Positions 49,180 to 57,513 of a stretch of DNA of 64,000 nt are shown one piece after another. The stretch is taken from NCBI RefSeq assembly GCF_008124525.1, contig NZ_VNHJ01000006.1, forward strand, positions 1 to 64,000, in the 5' to 3' direction. This DNA is from Oceanicella actignis. Lineage in GTDB: Bacteria; Pseudomonadota; Alphaproteobacteria; Rhodobacterales; Rhodobacteraceae. The translations under genes and the position numbers were made by a program. Within the stretch, counting starts at the first letter, position 1. Each line of letters begins with the position of its first letter. A model generated the notes under the pieces. The model ran no database searches, was not told where the DNA came from, and saw nothing but the letters and a program-made list of their open reading frames with translations.

Positions 49180-50685
49180 ATGTCGGCCGGCGGACTGCTC
49201 AAATCCATGGCCATGATCGGCGGCGCCCAGTCGATCACCATCCTCATGGGAATCCTGAGGGTGAAGGTCGTGGCGGTCCTGCTCGGCCCAGCCGGCGTGG
49301 GGATTCTGGGCATATACGGAAACATCCTGCAGACCGGCGCGCAACTGGCGGGACTTGGCGTCGGACAAAGCGGCGTGCGCCAGATCGCCGCCGCCCGCGC
49401 CGACGCCGGCACGCTGGCGCAAGTGCGCCGGACCCTCCTTCTGGCGAATCTGGTCCAGGGCGCGGCCGGAATGGCGGCCGTCTGGCTCTTGCGGCGCCCC
49501 ATCTCCAGCCTGGTCTTTGGCGATGAAACGCGCGCATTCGAGGTGGGCCTGTTGGGCGTGGGCGTTTTCGCAAGCCTTCTGGCGGCTTCGCAAACGGCCC
49601 TGCTGCAGGGCATGCGGCGCATCCCCGAGCTGGCGCGCATTGCGATCGAGGGCGGCGCGGTGGGAACGGCGGCGGGGCTTTTGGCGGTGTGGCTGTGGGG
49701 CGAGCCGGCCATCATCATTCTGCCCCTGGCCGCGCCGGTCGCCTCGGTCCTGGCGGCGCTTCGCCACACGCGACGCCTGCCCCGCCCCGAGCCAGCGCCG
49801 TTCGACGCCGCCCAGACGCTCGATCATTGGCGGCAGATGCTGGGGCTTGGGGTGGTGTTCATGAGCGGAGGCCTGCTTTCAGGGCTTGCGCTGCTGGCCG
49901 TGCGCGCATCGCTGACGCGCGACTTCGGCGTGGACGCTGCGGGCCATTTCCAGGCGTCGTGGGCGATCACGATGCAGTATGTGGGATTTCTGCTGTCGGC
50001 CATGGGGGCGGACTACTATCCCCGCCTCGCCGCGATCATAAACGACCGCCCCGCCGCCGCGCGCCTCGTCAACGAGCAGACGGCCATTGCGCTGAGCCTG
50101 GTCGGGCCGGCCATGGCGGCCCTGATCGGGCTTGCGCCATGGGTGGTGACGGCCCTTTACTCGGCGCGCTTCGGGCCGGCGGTCGAGCTGCTTCAATGGC
50201 AAACGCTTGGCAACGTCCTCAAGCTTAGCGCATGGCCGCTGGGCTACGTGATCGTGGCGCATGCGCGCTCGGGACTGTTCTTCGCCAGCCAGCTGGCGTT
50301 CAACGCCGTTTTCGTGGGGTTCGTGGCGCTGGCAACCCCGATCATGGGTCTGAACGGAGCGGGAGTGGCCTTTGTCGCCGCCTATTGCGTTCATCTCGCC
50401 CTGATGCGCCGGCTAGTCGGGCGGCTGCACGATTTCCGCTGGGAACGCGACGCCGTCCGTCTGCTGGCGATGAACCTCGCGCTCGGGGCGTCGGTGCTGC
50501 TGGCCGCCCGACTCGACCCGCTCGCCGGAGCTGCGGCGGGCCTGGCCGCCGCCGCCGTCGCCGCGGTCGCGGGCGCGCGCACCATCGCAAGGCGCATCGG
50601 CCCGAACGGAAGGCTTGGCGCCAAGCTGCACCGAATCTTCCAACGCATTGGCTGGCCCGTGGCGAGACAAGGAGACGACAGATGA
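49180..50685 (+). CDS. Wzx-like flippase of the O-antigen/ECA translocase type
   Basis: 501 residues with about 12 membrane segments. It resembles WzxE/O-antigen translocases: VVAVLLGPAGVGILGIYGNI, GVGQSGVRQIAAA, FGVDAAGHFQASWAITMQYVGF, and SAMGADYYPRLAAI are characteristic positions. WzxE-type proteins often carry units with 3-acetamido- or 4-acetamido-dideoxy sugars, in line with the neighbouring FdtA/B/C-like genes. The ATG at 49180 follows a purine-rich stretch. The gene overlaps the next glycosyltransferase by ATGA. Confidence 0.9.
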   Translation: MSAGGLLKSMAMIGGAQSITILMGILRVKVVAVLLGPAGVGILGIYGNILQTGAQLAGLGVGQSGVRQIAAARADAGTLAQVRRTLLLANLVQGAAGMAAVWLLRRPISSLVFGDETRAFEVGLLGVGVFASLLAASQTALLQGMRRIPELARIAIEGGAVGTAAGLLAVWLWGEPAIIILPLAAPVASVLAALRHTRRLPRPEPAPFDAAQTLDHWRQMLGLGVVFMSGGLLSGLALLAVRASLTRDFGVDAAGHFQASWAITMQYVGFLLSAMGADYYPRLAAIINDRPAAARLVNEQTAIALSLVGPAMAALIGLAPWVVTALYSARFGPAVELLQWQTLGNVLKLSAWPLGYVIVAHARSGLFFASQLAFNAVFVGFVALATPIMGLNGAGVAFVAAYCVHLALMRRLVGRLHDFRWERDAVRLLAMNLALGASVLLAARLDPLAGAAAGLAAAAVAAVAGARTIARRIGPNGRLGAKLHRIFQRIGWPVARQGDDR

Positions 50686-51689
50686 CCCTGGCCACCTTCG
50701 CCCTGATCGCGTTTCGACAGGAAAGAACCGTGGGCCGCGCCGTCGCGGCGGCGCTGGCGCAAAAGACCCAAGAGCCTCTCGAGATTCTTCTCTCGGACGA
50801 CGCGTCGCCCGACGGCACCTTCGAGGTGATGCGCCGAATGGCCGAGGAATATCGCGGCCCCCACCGCGTGAAGCTGAACCGCAACCCGAAGAATCTGGGC
50901 GTCACCGGACATGTCGACCGCGTGATGGAGCTGACCGAAGGCCGGCTCGTCATCATCGCGGCGGGCGATGACGAATCGGTCCCCCATCGCGCCCAGACCC
51001 TGATCGACGCCTGGCGCGCCTCCGACGGAAAAGCCATGCTTTTGCATTCGCTCGCAGCCATCGTGGGCCCCGACGGACGCCCCTTTGCGACGCGGCGCCC
51101 GGACCCGCTTCTCGTCTCCGATCCAACGCCGCGCAACATCATCGTCGAACACCTGCGCCTGCATGGTGCGACGGCCGCCTGGGATCGCGCGGTCTATGAG
51201 CGGTTCGGTCCGCTTGGTCCGGGACTTGCCGTCGAGGACACCATTCTTCCCTTTCGCGCGGCGCTGCTTGGGCAGGTGGTTCACATCGGTGAGGAGCTTG
51301 TGCGCTGCAGCGCCGGAGGCATGTCTTGGAAGGGTCAGGACAAGGATCCGCGCGAGCTTCTGTATGGAACGCCCCTGCGCCTCGACCGCTGGCGCGCGCG
51401 GAACTGCCGTCACATCCTCGAGCGCTTCGCCGACCTCGATTATCCGGGCAAGGATGAGGTCGAAGCCGCCTGCCGGGCCGAGATCCTGCGCTGCAGCCTG
51501 CGCGTGGACCTGGCCGAGGCCGGCGCCCTCGGGCGGGCGGCCATGGCGCCGCGCGCCGCGCTGACCGCCATGCGGCTGCGCTCGTCAAGGCCGCTGCGCG
51601 ATTGGGCGCGCTATGCCTTCGAGCCCGCCTACAAGGCCTATTACCGCCGCCGCTACGGCGCGCCCGCAGGCGCCGAAAGCCGCGCATGA
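50682..51689 (+). CDS. GT2 family glycosyltransferase (paralogue of 25884-26909)
   Basis: 335 residues. Motifs are FALIAFRQERTVGRAVAAAL, PLEILLSDDASPDGTFEVMR, YRGPHRVKLNRN, and VIIAAGDDESVPHRA (DD metal site). It shares long near-identical blocks with the enzyme at 25884-26909; the C-terminal halves differ more, suggesting a change of acceptor. AAGGAGA lies just before the ATG. It sits between the flippase and two tandem GT2 genes with ATGA overlaps on both sides. Confidence 0.87.
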   Translation: MTLATFALIAFRQERTVGRAVAAALAQKTQEPLEILLSDDASPDGTFEVMRRMAEEYRGPHRVKLNRNPKNLGVTGHVDRVMELTEGRLVIIAAGDDESVPHRAQTLIDAWRASDGKAMLLHSLAAIVGPDGRPFATRRPDPLLVSDPTPRNIIVEHLRLHGATAAWDRAVYERFGPLGPGLAVEDTILPFRAALLGQVVHIGEELVRCSAGGMSWKGQDKDPRELLYGTPLRLDRWRARNCRHILERFADLDYPGKDEVEAACRAEILRCSLRVDLAEAGALGRAAMAPRAALTAMRLRSSRPLRDWARYAFEPAYKAYYRRRYGAPAGAESRA

Positions 51690-52708
51690 GCGCCGCGCCC
51701 CCCCGCACGCCGCGCGTTTCGGTCATCGTGCCGGCCTACAACGCCGCGCGATACCTAGAGCGGGCGGTGCGCTCGGCGCTCGAAGACCAGGGCGCAAGCG
51801 TCGAGGTGATCGTGATCGACGACGCCTCGGGCGATGAGACGGCCGAGATCGCCGGCGCCCTGGCCCGCCGCGATTCGCGCGTGCGCCTTTTGCGCAACGA
51901 GGCCAACCTTGGCCCCGGCGCCAGCCGCAACCGGGGCATGGCGGCGGCCCGCGGCGAATGGATCGCGCTTCTGGACGCGGACGACGCCTTCGCCCCGGGC
52001 CGCCTTGCGCGCCTGACCGCGGTGGGCGACGAGGCCGGGCTGGACATGATCGCCGACCTGCCGCTGCTCTACGACCTGGCGGCCGACAGGCCCGCCCCAA
52101 CGCAGATTCCCGCCGACGGCCGGCTCGAGCATGTGGACGCGCGCGCCTTTCTCGAGGCGTCCGTGCGCCCCGACGCGCCGATCGACTACGGGCTGCTGCA
52201 GCCGCTGACGCGCGCGCGCCTGGCGCGCGAGGGAACATTCCGCTTCGCCGAGAACACGCGCCATGGCGAAGACTTCCTGGCCGTGTGGAACGCCCTTTGC
52301 GCGGGCGCGCGCATGGGCGTGCTGCACGAGCGGGGCTATGTCTTCTCAACGCGGATCGGCGGGCTGAGCGGCGCGTTCTCGCCCGGATCGGTCACGGATG
52401 TGAACTATCGCAGCGTCGCCGCCTCGACCCGGCGGATCATCGACGAGATCCGCGCCAGGGGCGCCGACATCCCCGGCCTGCCCGCGCCCGAGGCCGAGGC
52501 CCTGCTGCGCCAGCGCCTGCGCAAATGCGCCGAGCTCAACGCCCGCTACGGCTGGACCACCCTGCGCAAGGGCGCATGGAGGCGGCATTGGCGCTGGCTG
52601 CGGCAGGATTGGCGCAACCCCCCGCTTCTGGCGCTGGTCGCGGCGCGGCAGCTGGCCCGGCGCGCCGCGCGGGCGCTGGCCCGCCTGCGCGGTCGAAGCC
52701 CGGGTTGA
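51686..52708 (+). CDS. GT2 family glycosyltransferase, tandem copy 1
   Basis: 340 residues. The GT-A core is VSVIVPAYNAARYLERAVRS, EVIVIDDASGDETAEIA, SRNRGMAAARGEWIALLDAD (DAD metal site). The C-terminal end has YGWTTLRKGAWRRHWRWLRQ, nearly repeated in the next gene (YGWNTLRKGAWDRHWRWLRQ). The two genes are clearly a tandem duplication and probably add neighbouring or alternative sugars. The ATG overlaps the previous stop. Confidence 0.87.
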   Translation: MSAAPPRTPRVSVIVPAYNAARYLERAVRSALEDQGASVEVIVIDDASGDETAEIAGALARRDSRVRLLRNEANLGPGASRNRGMAAARGEWIALLDADDAFAPGRLARLTAVGDEAGLDMIADLPLLYDLAADRPAPTQIPADGRLEHVDARAFLEASVRPDAPIDYGLLQPLTRARLAREGTFRFAENTRHGEDFLAVWNALCAGARMGVLHERGYVFSTRIGGLSGAFSPGSVTDVNYRSVAASTRRIIDEIRARGADIPGLPAPEAEALLRQRLRKCAELNARYGWTTLRKGAWRRHWRWLRQDWRNPPLLALVAARQLARRAARALARLRGRSPG

Positions 52709-52773
52709 TCCGCTCGCCGCCTTGTGGACAACTGGTCGCGCAGGATTTCGCGCGCAATGATCAGGAGGGCGCC

Positions 52774-53796
52774 GTGCCCGATGCCGCCGACGACCCGGCA
52801 GACCAGACCGACGCCCCGGACACGAGCGTCATCCTGCCCGCCTACAATGTCGCGCCCTTTCTCGAGCGCGCCGCGCGCTCGGCCCTTTCGCAAGAGGGCG
52901 TCGCGGTCGAGCTCATCATCATCGACGACGCCTCGAGCGACGAGACGCATGACGTCGCCCAGGCGCTGGCCGCCGGCGACCCCCGGGTGCGGGTTCTGCG
53001 CCACGCGCGCAACCTTGGCTGCGCCCCGGCGCGCAACGCCGGGGCCGCGGCCGCGCGCGGCCGCTGGATCGCGCTGCTGGACGCCGACGACGCCTTTCTG
53101 CCCGGCCGCCTGGCGCGGCTGATCGGCATGGCCGAGGCGCACGGGTTCGACGCGCTGTCCGACCTGCCGCTTTTCCACGACCTGAAGGCCGGCAAGCCCG
53201 CGCCGCGGCAGCTGCCGGCCGACGGCGCGCTCGAGCTGCTCACCCCCCGCCGCTTTCTCGAACGCTCCGTGGACCCGGACGCGCCCCTCGACTATGGCCT
53301 GCTCAAGCCGATCTACCGTCGCGCCCTGGCCGCGTCCGGCCGCATGACCTATCCCGCCGACGAACGCCACGGCGCCGACTTCTTCGGGTATCTGGGCGCG
53401 TTGGCCGCCGGCGTGCGCTTTGGCGTGCTGCACGAGGCGCTTTACGCCTTCTCGACCCGCATCGGCGGCGTCACGGGCGAATACTCGCCGGGCAGCGTGA
53501 CTCCGGTCAACTATCGCGCCATCGCCAGCGCCACGCGCCGCCATATCGAGGCCCTGCGCAGGGCCGGGCGGCCGCTGGGCGATCTGCCCCTGGACGAGGC
53601 CTGCGCGATGCTCGAGCTGCGCGTCGCCAAGGCGCTGGAGCTGAACGCGAAATATGGCTGGAACACCTTGCGCAAGGGCGCCTGGGATCGCCACTGGCGC
53701 TGGCTGCGGCAGGACCCGCGGAACCCGCCGCTGCTGGCCGCGATGGTCGCCCGGAAGACGGTGCGGCGCGCGCTCGGCCGCGGCCCCGGGAGCTGA
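52774..53796 (+). CDS. GT2 family glycosyltransferase, tandem copy 2
   Basis: 340 residues from a GTG start at 52774, chosen because AGGAGG lies six bases upstream and the fold (TSVILPAYNVAPFLERAARS) begins soon after. Other motifs are ELIIIDDASSDETHDVA, ARNAGAAAARGRWIALLDAD (metal site) and FSTRIGGVTGEYSPGSVTPV. The last is also found in copy 1 (FSTRIGGLSGAFSPGSVTDV). It follows copy 1 by 65 bases and precedes a GT4 gene by 3 bases. Confidence 0.86.
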   Translation: MPDAADDPADQTDAPDTSVILPAYNVAPFLERAARSALSQEGVAVELIIIDDASSDETHDVAQALAAGDPRVRVLRHARNLGCAPARNAGAAAARGRWIALLDADDAFLPGRLARLIGMAEAHGFDALSDLPLFHDLKAGKPAPRQLPADGALELLTPRRFLERSVDPDAPLDYGLLKPIYRRALAASGRMTYPADERHGADFFGYLGALAAGVRFGVLHEALYAFSTRIGGVTGEYSPGSVTPVNYRAIASATRRHIEALRRAGRPLGDLPLDEACAMLELRVAKALELNAKYGWNTLRKGAWDRHWRWLRQDPRNPPLLAAMVARKTVRRALGRGPGS

Positions 53797-53799
53797 GGG

Positions 53800-54993
53800 A
53801 TGAGCGCGCGCGCCGGCGCCGCCCCCCTGCCCGCCGCGGTCGTGACGACCGAGATCGGCATTCCTTCCGAAATCTGGATCGCGCGCCAGATCCGAGAGAT
53901 GCCGGGTCTTGCCGCGACCCTGATCGCATGGCGGCGGAACGCGGCGCCGGTCTGGGGGCAGGACATCCCCGCCCGGCTGATCGACGCGCCCTTCGCCCCG
54001 CCGCGCAGCCTGCTGCGCCGGGCGGCGGGGCGGCTGGGCGACCCACGCGCGCTTGCGCCCACGCGCGACGCGGCCCGCGCCATCCGCGACGCCATCGCCC
54101 AGGTCCGGCCGCGCGTCATCCTTTGCCACTTCGCATGGAACGCCATACCGCTTGCCGCCGCGTTGCGCGACTGGCCGGAGGCGCCGCCCTTGGTCCTCAT
54201 GGTCCATGGCCGCGACGTCTCGGCGCTGGCCCGCCGCAAGGCCTATCGGCGCGCCGTCGGGCAGGCCCTGCGCCAGTGCGCGCGGGCCGTCGCCGTGGGG
54301 CGCTTTCAGGTCGACCTTCTGCACGCGATGGCCAGGGAAGCCGGGGTCGCGCCGCCCCCCTGCGCGGTCATCCCCTGCGGCGCGCCGGTGGCGCTGTTCT
54401 CGGCCGCGCCGGCGCCGCTGCGCGCCCCCGGTCAAGGCGCGCGGTTCATTTCGGTCGGAAGGCTGTCGGCGGAAAAGGGCGTCATGGAAACCCTGCGCGC
54501 CTTCGAGATCGTGCACGCCGCCGCGCCAGACAGCGAATGGATCTGCGTCGGCGACGGGCCGCTGCGCGCCCGGCTCGAGGCCGCGCTGGCCGCCAGCCCC
54601 GCCCGCGCCGCGGTGCGCCTGACCGGCCGCCGCAGCGCGGAAGAGGTGGCGCGCCTGTTGGCCGGCGCGCATGTCTTCGTGCAGCACTCGACCCCGGCGG
54701 GCGGAAGCATCGAGGGTTTCGGGGTCAGCCTGACCGAGGCGGGAGCCGCCGGGCTGCCGCTGGTCGCCTCGCGGCTGGGCGGCATTCCCGATCAGCTCGA
54801 GCACGGCCGCAACGGCTTTCTGTTCGCGCCCGGCGACGTGGCCGCGCAGGCCGAGGCCATGCTGACCCTGGCGCGCGACGAAGCCTTGCGCCGCAAGATG
54901 GGGGAAGCCGCGCGCGAGGTCGCCGCGCGGTTCGACTCGCGCCTGATGAGCGCGCGCATGGAACGGCTCTTGCGCGAGGCCGCCGGCGCCTGA
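53800..54993 (+). CDS. GT4 family glycosyltransferase
   Basis: 397 residues, GT-B fold. The C-terminal domain has ARFISVGRLSAEKGVMETLRAF, WICVGDGPLRARLEAAL and the donor site STPAGGSIEGFGVSLTEAGAAG, with E-x7-E spacing typical of retaining GT4 enzymes. The N-terminal domain has LCHFAWNAIPLAAAL and LVLMVHGRDVSALARRKAYR. It is the last gene of the plus-strand run starting at 46592 and ends 6 bases before the end of the convergent gmd gene. Confidence 0.88.
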   Translation: MSARAGAAPLPAAVVTTEIGIPSEIWIARQIREMPGLAATLIAWRRNAAPVWGQDIPARLIDAPFAPPRSLLRRAAGRLGDPRALAPTRDAARAIRDAIAQVRPRVILCHFAWNAIPLAAALRDWPEAPPLVLMVHGRDVSALARRKAYRRAVGQALRQCARAVAVGRFQVDLLHAMAREAGVAPPPCAVIPCGAPVALFSAAPAPLRAPGQGARFISVGRLSAEKGVMETLRAFEIVHAAAPDSEWICVGDGPLRARLEAALAASPARAAVRLTGRRSAEEVARLLAGAHVFVQHSTPAGGSIEGFGVSLTEAGAAGLPLVASRLGGIPDQLEHGRNGFLFAPGDVAAQAEAMLTLARDEALRRKMGEAAREVAARFDSRLMSARMERLLREAAGA

Positions 54994-54999
54994 TCCCTC

Positions 55000-56070
55000 T
55001 CAGCCCTCGCGGTTGCGCCGCGCGGCCTCATCGCGCACGACGCGCAGGTCATGAGCGACCATCTCGGCGATCAGCTCGTCCAGCGTGCGGCGAGGCGCCC
55101 AGCCCAGAACGCTGCGCGCCTTCGAGGCGTCGCCGATCAGAAGATCCACCTCGGTCGGCCGGAAATAGCGCGGATCGACCTCGACCCGCACCGCGCCGTG
55201 CTGATCGACGCCTTTCTCCTCGACCCCGGAGCCGCGCCAGGACAGCTGGATGCCGACCTGGGCGAACGCCTTCTCGCAAAAGCTGCGGACCGTGTGCGTC
55301 TGGCCGGTCGCCAGAACGTAGTCGTCGGGCGCGTCCTGCTGCAGCATGCGCCACATGCCCTCGACATAATCGCGCGCATGGCCCCAGTCGCGCCGGGCGT
55401 CCAGATTGCCGAGCCACAGCTTCTGCTGCAGCCCCAGGCTGATCGCCGCCGCCGCGCGGGTGATCTTGCGCGTGACGAAGGTCTCGCCGCGGATCGGGCT
55501 TTCATGGTTGAAGAGAATGCCGTTCGAGGCATGCAGGCCGTAGGCCTCGCGGTAATTGACCGTGATCCAGTAGGCGTAGAGCTTGGCCGCGGCGTAGGGG
55601 CTGCGGGGGTGGAAGGGCGTGCTCTCGGACTGGGGCGTTTGCGCAACCTGACCATAAAGCTCGGAAGTCGACGCCTGATAGAACCGCGTCTCGCGCTCGA
55701 GCCCCAGGATCCTGATCGCCTCGAGCAGCCGAAGCGCGCCCAGCGCGTCGGCGTTGGCGGTGTATTCGGGCGTGTCGAAGCTGACCTGCACATGCGACTG
55801 CGCGGCCAGATTGTAGATCTCGTGCGGACGCACCTCCTGCACGATGCGGATCAGGTTCGTCGCATCGGTCATGTCGCCGTAGTGCAGACGAAAGCGCAGG
55901 TCGGGCTCATGCGGGTCCTGATACAGATGGTCGATCCGTTGCGTGTTGAAGGACGAGGCGCGGCGCTTGACGCCGTGCACCTCGTAGCCCTTTTCCAAGA
56001 GCAGCTCGGCCAGATACGCGCCGTCCTGGCCCGTGACTCCGGTGATGAGGGCGCGCTTGCGTTCGCTCAT
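55000..56070 (-). CDS. gmd: GDP-mannose 4,6-dehydratase
   Basis: 356 residues, short-chain dehydrogenase fold. It makes GDP-4-keto-6-deoxymannose from GDP-mannose, the substrate of the fucose synthase encoded at 43414-44376. Motifs include [50 protein letters not shown] (catalytic Thr/Glu region), [12 protein letters not shown] (Tyr/Lys pair), and [17 protein letters not shown]. The length is normal for the family. It ends in convergence with the GT4 gene, and starts 72 bases after the HlyD gene, so it may be read through from the secretion operon. Confidence 0.96.
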   Translation of the reverse strand: MSERKRALITGVTGQDGAYLAELLLEKGYEVHGVKRRASSFNTQRIDHLYQDPHEPDLRFRLHYGDMTDATNLIRIVQEVRPHEIYNLAAQSHVQVSFDTPEYTANADALGALRLLEAIRILGLERETRFYQASTSELYGQVAQTPQSESTPFHPRSPYAAAKLYAYWITVNYREAYGLHASNGILFNHESPIRGETFVTRKITRAAAAISLGLQQKLWLGNLDARRDWGHARDYVEGMWRMLQQDAPDDYVLATGQTHTVRSFCEKAFAQVGIQLSWRGSGVEEKGVDQHGAVRVEVDPRYFRPTEVDLLIGDASKARSVLGWAPRRTLDELIAEMVAHDLRVVRDEAARRNREG

Positions 56071-56142
56071 TGCGGGCTCCTTGCGTTCGGATCCCGCCCT
56101 CCCTACCCGCCGGGGCGGCGGCGCGCAATCGGGCGCGCACCG

Positions 56143-57498
56143 TCACCGTTCCGAAAAGAGCCTGTCGGGCAGATATCGCAGGGGCTTGAACAGGTATTCG
56201 AGCAGCGGCTTGCTGCCGGTCACGATGTCGACCCCCGCCGCCATGCCCGGCGCCGGCTCCAGCCCCAGATCGGTCAGCGCGCCCCAGTTCGGAACCTCGA
56301 CGAACGCCTTGAAGTAGGTCCCCTTGCGCGGATCCTCGAAGGGCTGCGGCAGGATCTGCGTCACGCGCCCCTCGATCTTGGCCGGCTTGGCGTAGTCGAA
56401 GGCGGGAAGACGGATCAGGGCCTCCTCTCCGACCTTCACCGCCCCGATGTCGCGCGGCGCGATGCGGGCCACGATGCGCAGGCCCTCGGGCGGCGGGGCG
56501 ATCTGCGCCAGCTCCGCCCCCGGGGCCAGGACGCCGCCGACCGTCTGGACCGACACGGCCCTGACCACGCCATCGGACGGGGCGCGGATCACGGCCTGTT
56601 CGACGCGGCTGCGCGCAAGGTCGAGCGCGGCGCGCACCTCGGCGCGCTCGCGCAGCGTCTGAACCCGGCGGTCGAGCCAGGCGGCCCGCTCGGCGGCCAG
56701 CAACTCGGCCCGCCGGCGCTCGGTTTCCTCGAGCGCGCCCGACAAGCGCTCGCGCTCGCCCTCAAGCCTGTGCCCCTCGCTTTGCGCGACATTTCGCCGA
56801 ACGCTGGCCTCGATGATCTGCGCGCGGCTGCCGTGCCCCATCTGCAACAGCTCTTCGCGCATGGCCAGTTCCTCGTCCAGAAGGCCCAGACGAACGGCGA
56901 CCGCCGCCTGCTGGCGCGCCACGGCCTCGAGCTGACTGCGCCCGGCAGCCGCCTGTTCGTCCAGAATGGCAAGGCGCCTTGCCAGCGCCTCGCGCTCACC
57001 CTCGAAGAGGGCGAGCTGAGCGGCGGCCGCGTCGGCCCCTTCGGGATGCCTTTGCGCAATGCCTTTGAAATCCGGCGCGCGCCCCTCGAGATGCGCGGCG
57101 ATCCGCTCGAGCGCAAGGTCGAGCGACAGCAGCCGCGCCTCGAGCTGGGCCATTTCGGCGCGCGCCGCGTCGGCGTCCATCACCGCAAGCACATCGCCCT
57201 TGCGCACCCGCTGCCCTTCCTTCACGCGCAGATCCGCAAGCACGCCCCCTTCGAGGTGCTGGACCCGGTGGATCGGCTCGAGCGGCGCGACCTCGCCTTC
57301 GGCGCGCGCCAACTCGGGCATCCGGGCGTAGGCCGCCCAGATCAGGAACGCGACGATGGCGGCGCTCAGCAGCAACGCCACGCGCCCCAACGCCCCCGGA
57401 GAGCGGCGCTCTTCAAGCTCGAGCTTGCGCTGGGCGCCGCGATGCGCCTTCACGCCTGCACGGGGCGCATGGCCAAGTCCGACGGTTGAATGGTGCAT
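56143..57498 (-). CDS. HlyD-type periplasmic adaptor of a type I secretion system
   Basis: 451 residues. One membrane segment (residues about 38-58, VALLLSAAIVAFLIWAAYA) is followed by the biotinyl-lipoyl-like half motif (VQHLEGGVLADLRVKEGQRV), a long alpha-helical hairpin (about 110-290), the second half motif (IRAPSDGVVRAVSVQTVGGV) and a beta-barrel region ending LLEYLFKPLRYL. It connects the ABC proteins encoded upstream with an outer-membrane TolC-like protein that is not in the window. It is the fourth gene of the secretion operon, 15 bases after the ABC gene. Confidence 0.94.
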   Translation of the reverse strand: MHHSTVGLGHAPRAGVKAHRGAQRKLELEERRSPGALGRVALLLSAAIVAFLIWAAYARMPELARAEGEVAPLEPIHRVQHLEGGVLADLRVKEGQRVRKGDVLAVMDADAARAEMAQLEARLLSLDLALERIAAHLEGRAPDFKGIAQRHPEGADAAAAQLALFEGEREALARRLAILDEQAAAGRSQLEAVARQQAAVAVRLGLLDEELAMREELLQMGHGSRAQIIEASVRRNVAQSEGHRLEGERERLSGALEETERRRAELLAAERAAWLDRRVQTLRERAEVRAALDLARSRVEQAVIRAPSDGVVRAVSVQTVGGVLAPGAELAQIAPPPEGLRIVARIAPRDIGAVKVGEEALIRLPAFDYAKPAKIEGRVTQILPQPFEDPRKGTYFKAFVEVPNWGALTDLGLEPAPGMAAGVDIVTGSKPLLEYLFKPLRYLPDRLFSER

Positions 57499-57513
57499 GG
57501 CGATCCCCCTACG

